Shown here: one piece after another, positions 42,122-49,670 of the stretch
How positions within the stretch are numbered: the stretch's first letter is position 1
Layout: each line of letters begins with the position of its first letter
Source: JAGXQV01 sp964527565
GTDB taxonomy: Bacteria > Pseudomonadota > Gammaproteobacteria > Burkholderiales > Sulfuricellaceae
NCBI GenBank assembly: GCA_964527565.1
Contig: CAZGOY010000003.1
Span: 62,001-126,000, forward strand
DNA length: 64,000 nucleotides
Direction: 5' to 3'
Position numbers and translations under genes: made by a program
Notes under the pieces: model-generated
The model's input: the letters and a program-made list of their open reading frames with translations, nothing else
Told to the model about the DNA's origin: nothing
Databases searched by the model: none

Positions 42122-42433
42122 TTGCCGCAGCACGACATATACCCGAATCCCGGCAGTCAAAGGGTTCACATTCCCTTTCTTGTTGTCGTGCAAAACGATC
42201 ACATATCCAACCACACGGGCGCGTCCGTGGTTATTCCATTGCGCACCAACATGGAACCGGTGCCCGTCCTGGCACCGTTGGTGGAGGTTCCCGGCCATGG
42301 GACTCTTGTCCTGTCCGCCGCCGAGATTTTTACCATAGACACGCCGCGCCTGAAACACCCGGTTGCTTCCCTGTCCACGCAGGACAGGGCAAAGATCAAA
42401 CCGGCCATAGACAAGGTGATTGGCGAATACTGA
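42122..42433 (+). CDS. ccdB: CcdB-family gyrase-poison toxin
   Basis: 103 residues, beginning with a TTG: MPQHDIYPNPGSQRVHIPFL, the normal CcdB N-terminus. Central VPVLAPLVEVPGHGTLVLSA and TPRLKHPVASLSTQD fit CcdB. The C-terminus ends VIGEY rather than the WGI of F-plasmid CcdB, the residues needed for gyrase poisoning there, so activity could differ. The weak TTG start may keep the toxin level low. Confidence 0.8.
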   Translation: MPQHDIYPNPGSQRVHIPFLVVVQNDHISNHTGASVVIPLRTNMEPVPVLAPLVEVPGHGTLVLSAAEIFTIDTPRLKHPVASLSTQDRAKIKPAIDKVIGEY

Positions 42434-42516
42434 CGACAATATTCCCCAAAATTTATTTTCTGTTCTTATAATCTTTTCTGAGCAGAATGTGCCACAACCA
42501 AGTGAAGGAAAATGGA

Positions 42517-42798
42517 ATGCCTACCCGCAATGTCGTACTGACCGACAGTCAGGCAAAGTTCGTCGAGCAGATGGTGGTCAGTGGCCACTACCAGAATGCC
42601 AGCGAGGTGCTGCGCGAGGGCTTGCGCCTTGTGCAGGCGCGAGAAGCCGAGCAGGCCGCCAAGCTTGCCGCCATGCGCGAGGCCGTGGCTGTGGGCATCG
42701 CCGACATCGAGGCCGGGCGTTATACCGAGTTTAACGATGCGGCTTCGCTGGATGCATACTTGGCTGAAATCGCTGACAGGGCGATCAATGCCGCATGA
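42517..42798 (+). CDS. parD: ParD-family antitoxin
   Basis: 93 residues from MPTRNVVLTDSQAKFVEQMV. The ParD motif GHYQNASEVLREGLRLVQAR is clear. AAGGAA lies 6 bases before the ATG; a -10-like TATAAT lies at 42467-42472. It overlaps parE by 4 bases (ATGA). Confidence 0.93.
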   Translation: MPTRNVVLTDSQAKFVEQMVVSGHYQNASEVLREGLRLVQAREAEQAAKLAAMREAVAVGIADIEAGRYTEFNDAASLDAYLAEIADRAINAA

Positions 42799-43130
42799 GA
42801 CGAAGCTGGCGTGTATGGCTGGCAGAAGGTGCTGAACGAGATTTCTTCAACATTTTGCACTGGACGACCGAACAGTTTGGCAAGCGTCAGGCGCGGGTTT
42901 ATGAAACGACGCTGCGCAATGCACTGAAGGCGCTCGCATTTGGTCCCAATGCCTTGGGTTGTCTGGTGAGGCCAGATTTGGGGGCTGATGTCGCCAGCCT
43001 CCATGTGGCACGCCAGGGGTGTAAGGCGCGGCACCTCATTGTTTTTCGCGCCCATGAAAAAATGTCCGCCATTGAGGTGCTGCGCATCCTGCACGACAGC
43101 ATGGATTTGGCGCGGCACATGGATTCGTGA
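42795..43130 (+). CDS. parE: ParE-family toxin
   Basis: 111 residues. ParE features: RVWLAEGAERDFFNILHWTT, GKRQARVYETTLRNALKALA and the C-terminal HLIVFRAHEKMSAIEVLRIL followed by HDSMDL. Partner of the ParD antitoxin. Family members poison DNA gyrase. Confidence 0.93.
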   Translation: MRRSWRVWLAEGAERDFFNILHWTTEQFGKRQARVYETTLRNALKALAFGPNALGCLVRPDLGADVASLHVARQGCKARHLIVFRAHEKMSAIEVLRILHDSMDLARHMDS

Positions 43131-43209
43131 TGTCGAGTGAGTCCGGGGCGGTTCAGGAGCGAGAAGCGGATCGAAGGGAAGCAGAGCTGGAATCTGGTTT
43201 TGTGCAATT

Positions 43210-43282
43210 CGGGGCCAAGTCTTGAATTATCAGCAATATCACAAATGCCGGGGCATCAAAAAAATGATAATTTCAGCCCCGG
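43210..43282. repeat. Palindromic element H2 (GGGGTCAGGTCTTGA type)
   Basis: Diverged arms (CGGGGCCAAGTCTTGA; right arm AATTTCAGCCCCGG) with the same 44-base interior as H1 (41725-41803). H1 and H2 bracket ccdAB and parDE. Confidence 0.85.
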
Positions 43283-43338
43283 CGCCTTGCGTCTGCGCCA
43301 AGGCCGTGAAACTTGCGGCGACGAATGAGGAGTAAACC

Positions 43339-43524
43339 ATGACCAAAAAATTCCGCATTGCTGATCTGCCTGATTTCGACGCTGTCGAGTATCTCGATAG
43401 CGAACAGGCGATTGCTGAATATCTGACCGTTATTCTGGAAGATAACGACGCATCCTTACTGACCGCAGCCTTGGGCGACATTGCTCGTGCGCACGGTCAA
43501 TTCGGTGTCCCAGCCAAGGCCTGA
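43339..43524 (+). pseudogene. Truncated HigA-like addiction-module antitoxin
   Basis: 61 codons: MTKKFRIADLPDFDAVEYLD, EQAIAEYLTVILEDND and LLTAALGDIARAHGQ match the N-terminal half of the HigA-like putative addiction module antidote family, which normally continues with a helix-turn-helix to about 95-100 residues. Here the frame ends in FGVPAKA. No toxin gene is adjacent. Remnant of a further TA module. Confidence 0.72.
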
Positions 43525-43577
43525 CACCGCTGTCCCAGCAAGGCGACGCCTCCGCGTAGTGGCTTCGTCCAACGCCT

Positions 43578-43660
43578 GGCTTCAGCCCTATTTGCGCTGA
43601 CGCGAAAGCATGTTAGGGTTATCGTTATTCAGGATTGATTTTCCAAAAAACGGGTGATGA
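43578..43660 (+). repeat. Direct repeat D2 at the right edge of the TA island
   Basis: 83 bases matching D1 (41311-41395): a copy of the DUF697 gene end (including its TGA) and the leader that runs into the start codon at 43657. This is the junction expected if the DUF697 gene and the first AidA-like gene were once neighbours. Confidence 0.92.
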
Positions 43661-44172
43661 ACGTGGATGCCGAGAAGATGTTTGAACGCCGTGAATTTCT
43701 GAAAATGGCCGCTGCGGGCGCCGCTGGGGCGCTGTTGCTGCAAGGGTGCTCGGAGTCCAATTCCGAATCTGCCGCCGTGCCGCGCACCACTTCCATTATC
43801 GGCCTCGTCGACGTGGCCCAAGCGCTGGCCGACAATTCGCTGGACAACAACCTTTACTGGACCGACAACAATACCTCATTGGGTTCCCTTTACCAGGGCA
43901 CCAGCCACCTGCGGACCGCCATCAGAAGGGGCGAACTGGTTCAGTGGGTGGTTTCCGGTTTGCAAGTCGAAACGGAAGTGAATATCGCGCGCATTAGCGG
44001 CGCGGCGGCGCAGATTGCCAACCCGGTGCCCACGCCCATCGCCCTGGGCATCACTTTCTGGATTGGCCGGGTCGCCGCTACCGCCAGCGGCCTCTATCAA
44101 TACGATGTCGCGCTCAAGGTGGAAAGCCGCGTGCTGGCCCTGTCCACCCCGCTCTCGCTCGATGTGCTTTAA
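43657..44172 (+). CDS. Tat-signal AidA/PixA-like protein, paralogue 1
   Basis: 171 residues. The N-terminus MNVDAEKMFERREFLKMAAA has a Tat-like RREFLK motif, a hydrophobic stretch and a lipobox-like LLLQGC, so it is probably an exported lipoprotein. The rest (SIIGLVDVAQALADNSLDNN, LYWTDNN, VQWVVSGL) shares a pattern with the next two genes. An alternative start is Met8 at 43678. It resembles AidA/PixA-type inclusion-body proteins, but only weakly. Confidence 0.65.
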   Translation: MNVDAEKMFERREFLKMAAAGAAGALLLQGCSESNSESAAVPRTTSIIGLVDVAQALADNSLDNNLYWTDNNTSLGSLYQGTSHLRTAIRRGELVQWVVSGLQVETEVNIARISGAAAQIANPVPTPIALGITFWIGRVAATASGLYQYDVALKVESRVLALSTPLSLDVL

Positions 44173-44195
44173 TTTCAATTCCGGGGATTGAACAA

Positions 44196-44633
44196 ATGAT
44201 TCCGCAAATCAATATCCTGACGGTGGTCGATGTCATCGGCGCCCTCTCGGGCGGCACCCTGACCAACAATCTGTACATGATGGACAACCGCCGCGGCAGC
44301 CGCACTACCGGGCTGGGCACGGGAACCCTGTCGTCGGACGTCACCTACACACAGGTTCTCAACTGGCACGTGATGCCGGTCGATTTCCAGACCGACATCC
44401 AGATCAAAAAAATCACTTTCTACAGGAACGGCAGCCCGATTGCCACGCCCAACACGCCTTGCGCGCGACTGCAAAAATACGGCGCTCCATCCGGCCAGTA
44501 CTGGGCGGGGGTGGTCAATTATCAGAGCCTGATCGAAGGCGGCATCTACCAGTATCTGATCGAGTTCAACATGGGAAACCGCATCATGACCATGGAAAAC
44601 TACGCCACCATCAACATCAACGCCGCTTATTGA
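44196..44633 (+). CDS. AidA/PixA-like protein, paralogue 2
   Basis: 145 residues, no signal peptide. MIPQINILTVVDVIGALSGG, TLTNNLYMMDNRRG and YTQVLNWHVMPVDFQTDIQI define the shared fold: hydrophobic strand, VxALxxGxLxxNxYxxDN motif, GTGTL or GSGQL segment, NW strand. AidA/PixA-type proteins form cytoplasmic inclusions or act in host interaction in some bacteria; the assignment is tentative. 23 bases after paralogue 1. Confidence 0.6.
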   Translation: MIPQINILTVVDVIGALSGGTLTNNLYMMDNRRGSRTTGLGTGTLSSDVTYTQVLNWHVMPVDFQTDIQIKKITFYRNGSPIATPNTPCARLQKYGAPSGQYWAGVVNYQSLIEGGIYQYLIEFNMGNRIMTMENYATININAAY

Positions 44634-44680
44634 CCAAGCGGCGCCCGCCAATCTCTTCCGCGAACCCGTCAGGAACCCAC

Positions 44681-45295
44681 ATGAACAACCAACTCGCCAT
44701 TGTCGTGATGATCGACGTAGAAGCCGCGCTGCGGTCCGGCAGCCTGCAAGGGAATACCTACCTGGTCGACAACAACCGGGTCAATGGTTCGTCAGGACAG
44801 GGAAGCGGGCAGTTGACCACCCAGGTGGTCGGCAACCAGATTGTGAACTGGCTTGCCAGCGGCATCGACCTTTCCGGGCAGCAGCCTTTCCCCGTGCTGG
44901 AAAGCATCGGCGGGGAAGCCGTCGAAAAACAGGTCATGGTGCCCCTGCTGTTCGATTCACCCGCCCTGGATGGCAACCTGGGGCTGTGGTGGGGGGCGTC
45001 GGTCGATGCCAACGTCTCGGGTAAATACAATTACACGATGTTCTTCGACATCGGCGGCGTAAAAATGGAATTCGTCTCGTCGGTCAACGTGGTGCAGGAT
45101 TTCACCATGGAGCCGGAAATCGCCGCGCTGGTGACGCGCCCGCGCATGGCGGCGCCGGCGCGGCGGGCGGCCACGGCGCTCCAGGCGCGTACCGCTGCCG
45201 ACGGCTCCATCCTCAACCCCGACAATCACGTGTCGCTGTTTACCCGCAACCAGATCAATCAGGTGAAGAGCCTGCGCGAAGAGCAGAACCGGTAA
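44681..45295 (+). CDS. AidA/PixA-like protein, paralogue 3
   Basis: 204 residues. MNNQLAIVVMIDVEAALRSG, SLQGNTYLVDNNRVNGSSGQ, GSGQLTTQVVGNQIVNWLAS repeat the common pattern. It has an additional C-terminal basic segment (ALVTRPRMAAPARRAATALQ) and a polar end that the other two lack. 47 bases after paralogue 2; the GNAT gene follows after 7 bases. Confidence 0.6.
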   Translation: MNNQLAIVVMIDVEAALRSGSLQGNTYLVDNNRVNGSSGQGSGQLTTQVVGNQIVNWLASGIDLSGQQPFPVLESIGGEAVEKQVMVPLLFDSPALDGNLGLWWGASVDANVSGKYNYTMFFDIGGVKMEFVSSVNVVQDFTMEPEIAALVTRPRMAAPARRAATALQARTAADGSILNPDNHVSLFTRNQINQVKSLREEQNR

Positions 45296-45302
45296 AGCAA
45301 CA

Positions 45303-45974
45303 TTGCCTGCGGATATTGTCTATTCCATCCTTGGCGCCCCGGATTTTGATGAGACCGCCGAACTCCTGACGGAAGAATTTTGCCGGCACGACCCCGTCGA
45401 AATCGCGCTGCACATCACCCCCGCTGAATTTCGCGTCATGCTCGAACTCGAACTGGTTCCGCTGGTGCGCAACGGTTTGTGCGTGGTGGCGCGCGAAACC
45501 GCCTCGGGCCGCCTCGTCGGCGCCATGCTGGCGATGGATGCCCTGGCGGAACCCGTGGACGGCCAGGGCCGGGTCAGCGAAAAATTCGCACCTATCAGCG
45601 ACATCGCCCGCCATTTCCACGACGGCTACCTCCGCAACCGCGACATTCAGCCGGGCTCGTGCCTCTACCTGTTCATGATCGGGGTGCGCTCCGGGATGAC
45701 CGGAAACGGCCTCGGCAAGACGCTGTTCAGGGAAGTGCTGCAAAACGCCAAAAACCGGGGCTACCGTTCCTCGTTCGCCATCACCACCAATCTGGCTTCG
45801 ACCAGAGCGTTGGAAAGCCACGGCTTCCGCATCCTGGAAATGCTGGATTACCCGACCTACCGTTACCAGGGGCGCCCGGTGTTCGCCTCGATCAGCGCCC
45901 ATCCGGGAATCGCGCTCATGGAATTGGAGAGTTTGACCGATACGCCGGTCAAAAAAGCGGACAAGGCTTCATAA
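45303..45974 (+). CDS. GNAT-like N-acetyltransferase
   Basis: 223 residues with a GNAT-like core: CLYLFMIGVRSGMTGNGLGK (acetyl-CoA loop pattern RxGxxGxG, with one substitution) and TTNLASTRALESHGFRILEM. The frame opens with a TTG at 45303 and has no clear ribosome-binding site, so the exact start is uncertain. It is the last gene of the AidA-like cluster. Substrate unknown; the paralogues or an amino acid taken up by the upstream symporters are candidates, by context only. Confidence 0.72.
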   Translation: MPADIVYSILGAPDFDETAELLTEEFCRHDPVEIALHITPAEFRVMLELELVPLVRNGLCVVARETASGRLVGAMLAMDALAEPVDGQGRVSEKFAPISDIARHFHDGYLRNRDIQPGSCLYLFMIGVRSGMTGNGLGKTLFREVLQNAKNRGYRSSFAITTNLASTRALESHGFRILEMLDYPTYRYQGRPVFASISAHPGIALMELESLTDTPVKKADKAS

Positions 45975-46000
45975 GGGGCGGATATGCGCAGCCCGGAAAA

Positions 46001-47554
46001 TCAGGCCGGCGCGAAGGCGAACTGCTCGAAGGCCACGGTAGCATCCAGTTGTTCGCCAAGCGCGTGGAGCGAGGCTTGCCCATCCTGTTCCAGCATGAAC
46101 TCGCGTTGCGGCTGAAGACAGCCGCGCGCGGCCAGAATGCGCGGCGCCTGCTTGAGCAGGGGAATTTCCGGCAACAACAGCGCCGGTTGAAATTGCGCCG
46201 ATGCGCCGGAGAGCTTCACCGCCACGGCGCTGGCGTAGGGGGCGACCATCTGGATGCCGAGGTCGAGCCGGTTGCTCTCATCGCTTTTCACCCAGCGCAC
46301 CACCGCGATATGCCACTGCTGGCTACCTTCCGCCCGCAGCCCAATGATTTCCCCGGCGCGCACCTGGGAAGAAATCTCGGACAGTTGCGTCAATGCCATG
46401 CCGCCCGCACTTTCATTGACGATGCTCCAGCGGCTGGGAGAAAAGCCCGTACTTTTACCGTTCCCGGCAAAATCCAGTTCGCCTTCGCTGAAATAGGCGG
46501 AGGCCGCCACCGCGCCGTAAACCTGCTCGCCGTTGAGGAAATAATGGATGCCGCGCACCCCCACGCAAAGGTCTACCACGGCCTGCTGGCGGCGACGGTT
46601 GAAGTGGCGCTTGGCCGTGCTTCCCCAGTGTTTCAGCAGGCGCCGCATCAGGTTGCGGTAGGTCTGTTCGCGGGCGGCATCCGGCAACAGCAGATCGATC
46701 GGGAAAATGCCCGCTTCCAGTCCGCCCAGTTGCTGCGACAATTGCGTCGCCAGCCCGAGGGTGCTGAACAGGATGGCGGTTTCCCCATCCACCCGGTTGA
46801 GGGTCTTGGGCAACGACTTGGGCGGGCCGTCGCTATCCAGCCTGACCAGAAACAGCCCGCCGGCATCGTCGAGAGGCACCTCGGTCAGCAGGGCGGTGAG
46901 GTGGGCGAAGCGTCCAACGTAATCCAGGATGCGAATCACCTCGCCCTGCATCAGATGGTAGGGGTCGGTAACCGCCAGCAAAAGGGTCTGCATGTAGGCG
47001 AGACTGGGGCTGGAGGGGATCGCCCCATCTTCCACGGATTCATCCAGCAAAGCGTGTCTGGAAGCGTGCTGGTAAAGCTGGTGGATTTCCGACCACATCC
47101 CCGCAGGCACCGGCGTATAGGTTTCGTAGCTGATGGCGAGGACCTGCCCCAGGCTGGCGATGGCGCGCTGGACGGCCAGCGCCGACGGTTTGTCGGCCTC
47201 TTCCAGCACCACGGTCTTGTAGCCGTAGGCCAGCTCGACGTAAAGCTGGCGGTTCAGTTCGGCGACACGCCGGTTTTTTTCCGGCAACGGCAGGGGCACG
47301 ATGACGAACTGCGCCTTCATCGCCGGCAGCAGGTTGTCGATGGCGGCGCGGTAGGTTTCCAGCAATGCCAGGCGCTCGCCGGTTTTCAGCGGGTGACGGT
47401 TGAGCGCCGCCAGACCGTTGCCTACCGCTTGCGCCGCCTCCGCCACGTAACCGCTGGAAATCTGCTCCAGCCAGGCGCTGACTTGATCGACCCGTGTCTC
47501 GACGGGTATATTCTGCCGGTTGCCCGTAGCGGGAACGGAAAGATTGAGCGGCAT
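46001..47554 (-). CDS. PilZ-domain-like/cyclic-di-GMP-related regulatory protein
   Basis: 517 residues from MPLNLSVPATGNRQNIPVET. A helical N-terminal domain of about 350 residues is followed by a beta-rich domain at about 370-470 (SRWSIVNESAGGMALTQLSE and WHIAVVRWVKSDESNRLDLG), resembling PilZ folds. The motif NESAGG resembles the (D/N)xSxxG half of a c-di-GMP site; the RxxxR half is not clear. Similar betaproteobacterial proteins are annotated as PilZ or c-di-GMP binding. Divergent from the LysR gene. Confidence 0.55.
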   Translation of the reverse strand: MPLNLSVPATGNRQNIPVETRVDQVSAWLEQISSGYVAEAAQAVGNGLAALNRHPLKTGERLALLETYRAAIDNLLPAMKAQFVIVPLPLPEKNRRVAELNRQLYVELAYGYKTVVLEEADKPSALAVQRAIASLGQVLAISYETYTPVPAGMWSEIHQLYQHASRHALLDESVEDGAIPSSPSLAYMQTLLLAVTDPYHLMQGEVIRILDYVGRFAHLTALLTEVPLDDAGGLFLVRLDSDGPPKSLPKTLNRVDGETAILFSTLGLATQLSQQLGGLEAGIFPIDLLLPDAAREQTYRNLMRRLLKHWGSTAKRHFNRRRQQAVVDLCVGVRGIHYFLNGEQVYGAVAASAYFSEGELDFAGNGKSTGFSPSRWSIVNESAGGMALTQLSEISSQVRAGEIIGLRAEGSQQWHIAVVRWVKSDESNRLDLGIQMVAPYASAVAVKLSGASAQFQPALLLPEIPLLKQAPRILAARGCLQPQREFMLEQDGQASLHALGEQLDATVAFEQFAFAPA

Positions 47555-47685
47555 GGGAAGTGTCCGGGATTTGTTGACGTTAGCGGGTGATTTTAGAAAC
47601 AATTATCCGATTTGTAAAATATCCCTTTGGTGCAAAAGAAAATGCCTGAAAAAAATCGCATCATGACTCCCCCTCGCGCAGTGAA

Positions 47686-48726
47686 ATGGATTACCGGGAA
47701 GGCTTCCTGACCATGCTGCACGTTACCTTCCGGCAATTGCGCGTATTCGAGGCGGTGGCGCGCAACCTCAGCTATTCGCGCGCGGCGGAGGAGCTACACC
47801 TCACCCAACCGGCGGTGTCGATGCAGATCAAACAGCTGGAAGAAAACGCCGGGCTGCCGCTCTTCGAACAGTTGGGCAAGAAGGTTTTTCTCACCGAAGC
47901 GGGGCGCGAATTGTTCCATTACGCTCGCGCCATCGCCCAGCAACTGGCTGAAGCCGAAGCGGTGCTGACCGAACTGAAGGGCTTGAAACGCGGCAAGCTG
48001 AACATCTCGGTGGTCAGCACCGCCAACTATTTCGCGCCGCAACTGCTGGCGGTATTTTGCCGCCGCCACGAAAGCGTCACCCTGAGCCTTAACGTCGCCA
48101 ACCGCGAAATGCTGCTCGCCCAGCTCGCCGACAACGAGATGGACATGGCCATCATGGGCCAGCCGCCGCAGGATTCGGATATTGAAGCCGCGCCGTTTCT
48201 GGAAAACCCGCTGGTGGTTATCGCCTCCCCCGCACACCCGCTGGCGGGAGAACATCACATCGCCCCAGCGCGGCTGGCCAACGAAACCTTCATCGTGCGC
48301 GAGCCGGGCTCCGGCACCCGCGGCGCCATGGAGCGTTTTTTTGCCGAACACCGCATGGTCCTGCACACCGGCATGGAGATGAGCACCACCGAGGCCATCA
48401 AGCAGGCCGTTCAGGCCGGCATGGGGCTGGCGCTGGTCTCGCTGCACACCATCGCCCTGGAATTGGAAACCCGGCGTCTGGCGGTGCTCGACGTGGCCGC
48501 CTTTCCGCTGACGCGCTACTGGTACGTGGCGCACCGCAAGGGCAAACGCCTGTCGGCAACGGCGCAGGCATTCAAGGAGTTTTTACTGGAAGAAGCTGCG
48601 GGAGTGCTGGCGGCGGGCGCAAGCGGGCATTTGCATCCGCCGGGCAGCGGGCTGGCCTTGATCCGGCGGCATGGGGTAAGCTTTGTCAGCGCCGCTACGG
48701 CAGCGAACCCGAGAGAATCTTCATGA
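47686..48726 (+). CDS. LysR-family transcriptional regulator, CbbR-like
   Basis: 346 residues, or 337 from Met10 at 47713 (MLHVTFRQLRVFEAVARNLS), the more usual start. N-terminal winged HTH (SYSRAAEELHLTQPAVSMQI) and a LysR substrate-binding domain similar to CbbR, the regulator of Calvin-cycle genes. No cbb genes lie nearby in the window. The C-terminus extends about 30 residues beyond the usual length (after LLEEAAGVLA) and overlaps the next gene by 4 bases. Confidence 0.9.
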   Translation: MDYREGFLTMLHVTFRQLRVFEAVARNLSYSRAAEELHLTQPAVSMQIKQLEENAGLPLFEQLGKKVFLTEAGRELFHYARAIAQQLAEAEAVLTELKGLKRGKLNISVVSTANYFAPQLLAVFCRRHESVTLSLNVANREMLLAQLADNEMDMAIMGQPPQDSDIEAAPFLENPLVVIASPAHPLAGEHHIAPARLANETFIVREPGSGTRGAMERFFAEHRMVLHTGMEMSTTEAIKQAVQAGMGLALVSLHTIALELETRRLAVLDVAAFPLTRYWYVAHRKGKRLSATAQAFKEFLLEEAAGVLAAGASGHLHPPGSGLALIRRHGVSFVSAATAANPRESS

Positions 48727-49670
48727 GCAAACTGGTCACCCACGATTTCGACCACGGCATTCACGCCGTGGATGCCTGGTACGACGGGCGTCACAGCCAC
48801 AGCGCCATCCACGTGGTGGTGGAAGGCGGCCGCGCCGCCATCATCGACACCGGCACCAACCATTCCATTCCCCTGTTGCTGCAAGCCCTGCCGCAATGGG
48901 GCATCGCGCCGGAGCAGATGGACTACGTCATCGTCACCCACGTCCACCTCGACCACGCGGGTGGGGCGGGCGAAGCCATGCGTCGTTTTCCCAATGCCCG
49001 GCTGGTGGTGCATCCGCGCGGCGCGCGTCACATGATCGACCCGGCCAAGCTGGTGGCCGGCACCGTCGGCGTGTACGGCGCGGAAACCACGCGCGCCATC
49101 TACGGCGACATCGTGCCGGTGGATGCCGCGCGCGTGATCGAGGCGGGCGAGGGCGCCGCGCTCGATCTCAACGGGCGCGTCTTGCGCTTTCTCGACACCC
49201 CCGGCCACGCGCGCCACCATTTCGGCATCTGGGACGAGCAAAGCCGCAGCATCTTCACCGGCGACACCTTCGGCATTTCCTATCGCGAATTCGACGTGGA
49301 CGGGCGGGCATTCATCTTTCCCACCACCACGCCGGTGCAATTCGAACCGGAGGGGTTGCACGCCTCCTTCGACCGCCTGATGGCGCTAAAGCCGCAGGCC
49401 GCCTACCTCACTCACTTCACGCGCGTCGACGACCTGGAGCGGCTGGCCGCCGACCTGCACCGCCGCCTCGACAATTTCGTCGCCCTGGCGCGCCAGGTGT
49501 CCGGCACGGGAGAGGCGCGCCACCGCGAACTGATGGCGAAACTGGAAGATTATTTTGTCAAGGAACTCGCCGCCCACGGCTGCCGCCTGAGCCGCGCGGA
49601 AATCACGGCGCTGCTGGCCGCCGATTTCGACCTGAATGCCCAGGGGATGGAAGTGTGGCTGGACAAATGA
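48723..49670 (+). CDS. MBL-fold metallo-hydrolase
   Basis: 315 residues. The metallo-beta-lactamase signature THVHLDHAGG, further ligands in FLDTPGHARHHFGIWD, GDTFG and AYLTHFTRVDD indicate a dinuclear metal site. The C-terminal helical extension is typical of hydrolases of this subgroup with unknown substrate. Overlaps with LysR upstream and Nudix gene downstream (both ATGA) imply an operon. Confidence 0.88.
   Translation: MSKLVTHDFDHGIHAVDAWYDGRHSHSAIHVVVEGGRAAIIDTGTNHSIPLLLQALPQWGIAPEQMDYVIVTHVHLDHAGGAGEAMRRFPNARLVVHPRGARHMIDPAKLVAGTVGVYGAETTRAIYGDIVPVDAARVIEAGEGAALDLNGRVLRFLDTPGHARHHFGIWDEQSRSIFTGDTFGISYREFDVDGRAFIFPTTTPVQFEPEGLHASFDRLMALKPQAAYLTHFTRVDDLERLAADLHRRLDNFVALARQVSGTGEARHRELMAKLEDYFVKELAAHGCRLSRAEITALLAADFDLNAQGMEVWLDK

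Noticed and set aside
43133..43227. 31-codon frame after parE (MSSESGAVQEREADRREAEL...)
   Set aside because: Short, no ribosome-binding site, and it ends in element H2; no support as a gene.
41725..43282. H1/H2 palindromes as integron attC sites between TA cassettes
   Set aside because: Their size and imperfect symmetry fit, but no RYYYAAC/GTTRRRY core sites are visible, no integrase is present, and the interior is conserved rather than variable as in attC.
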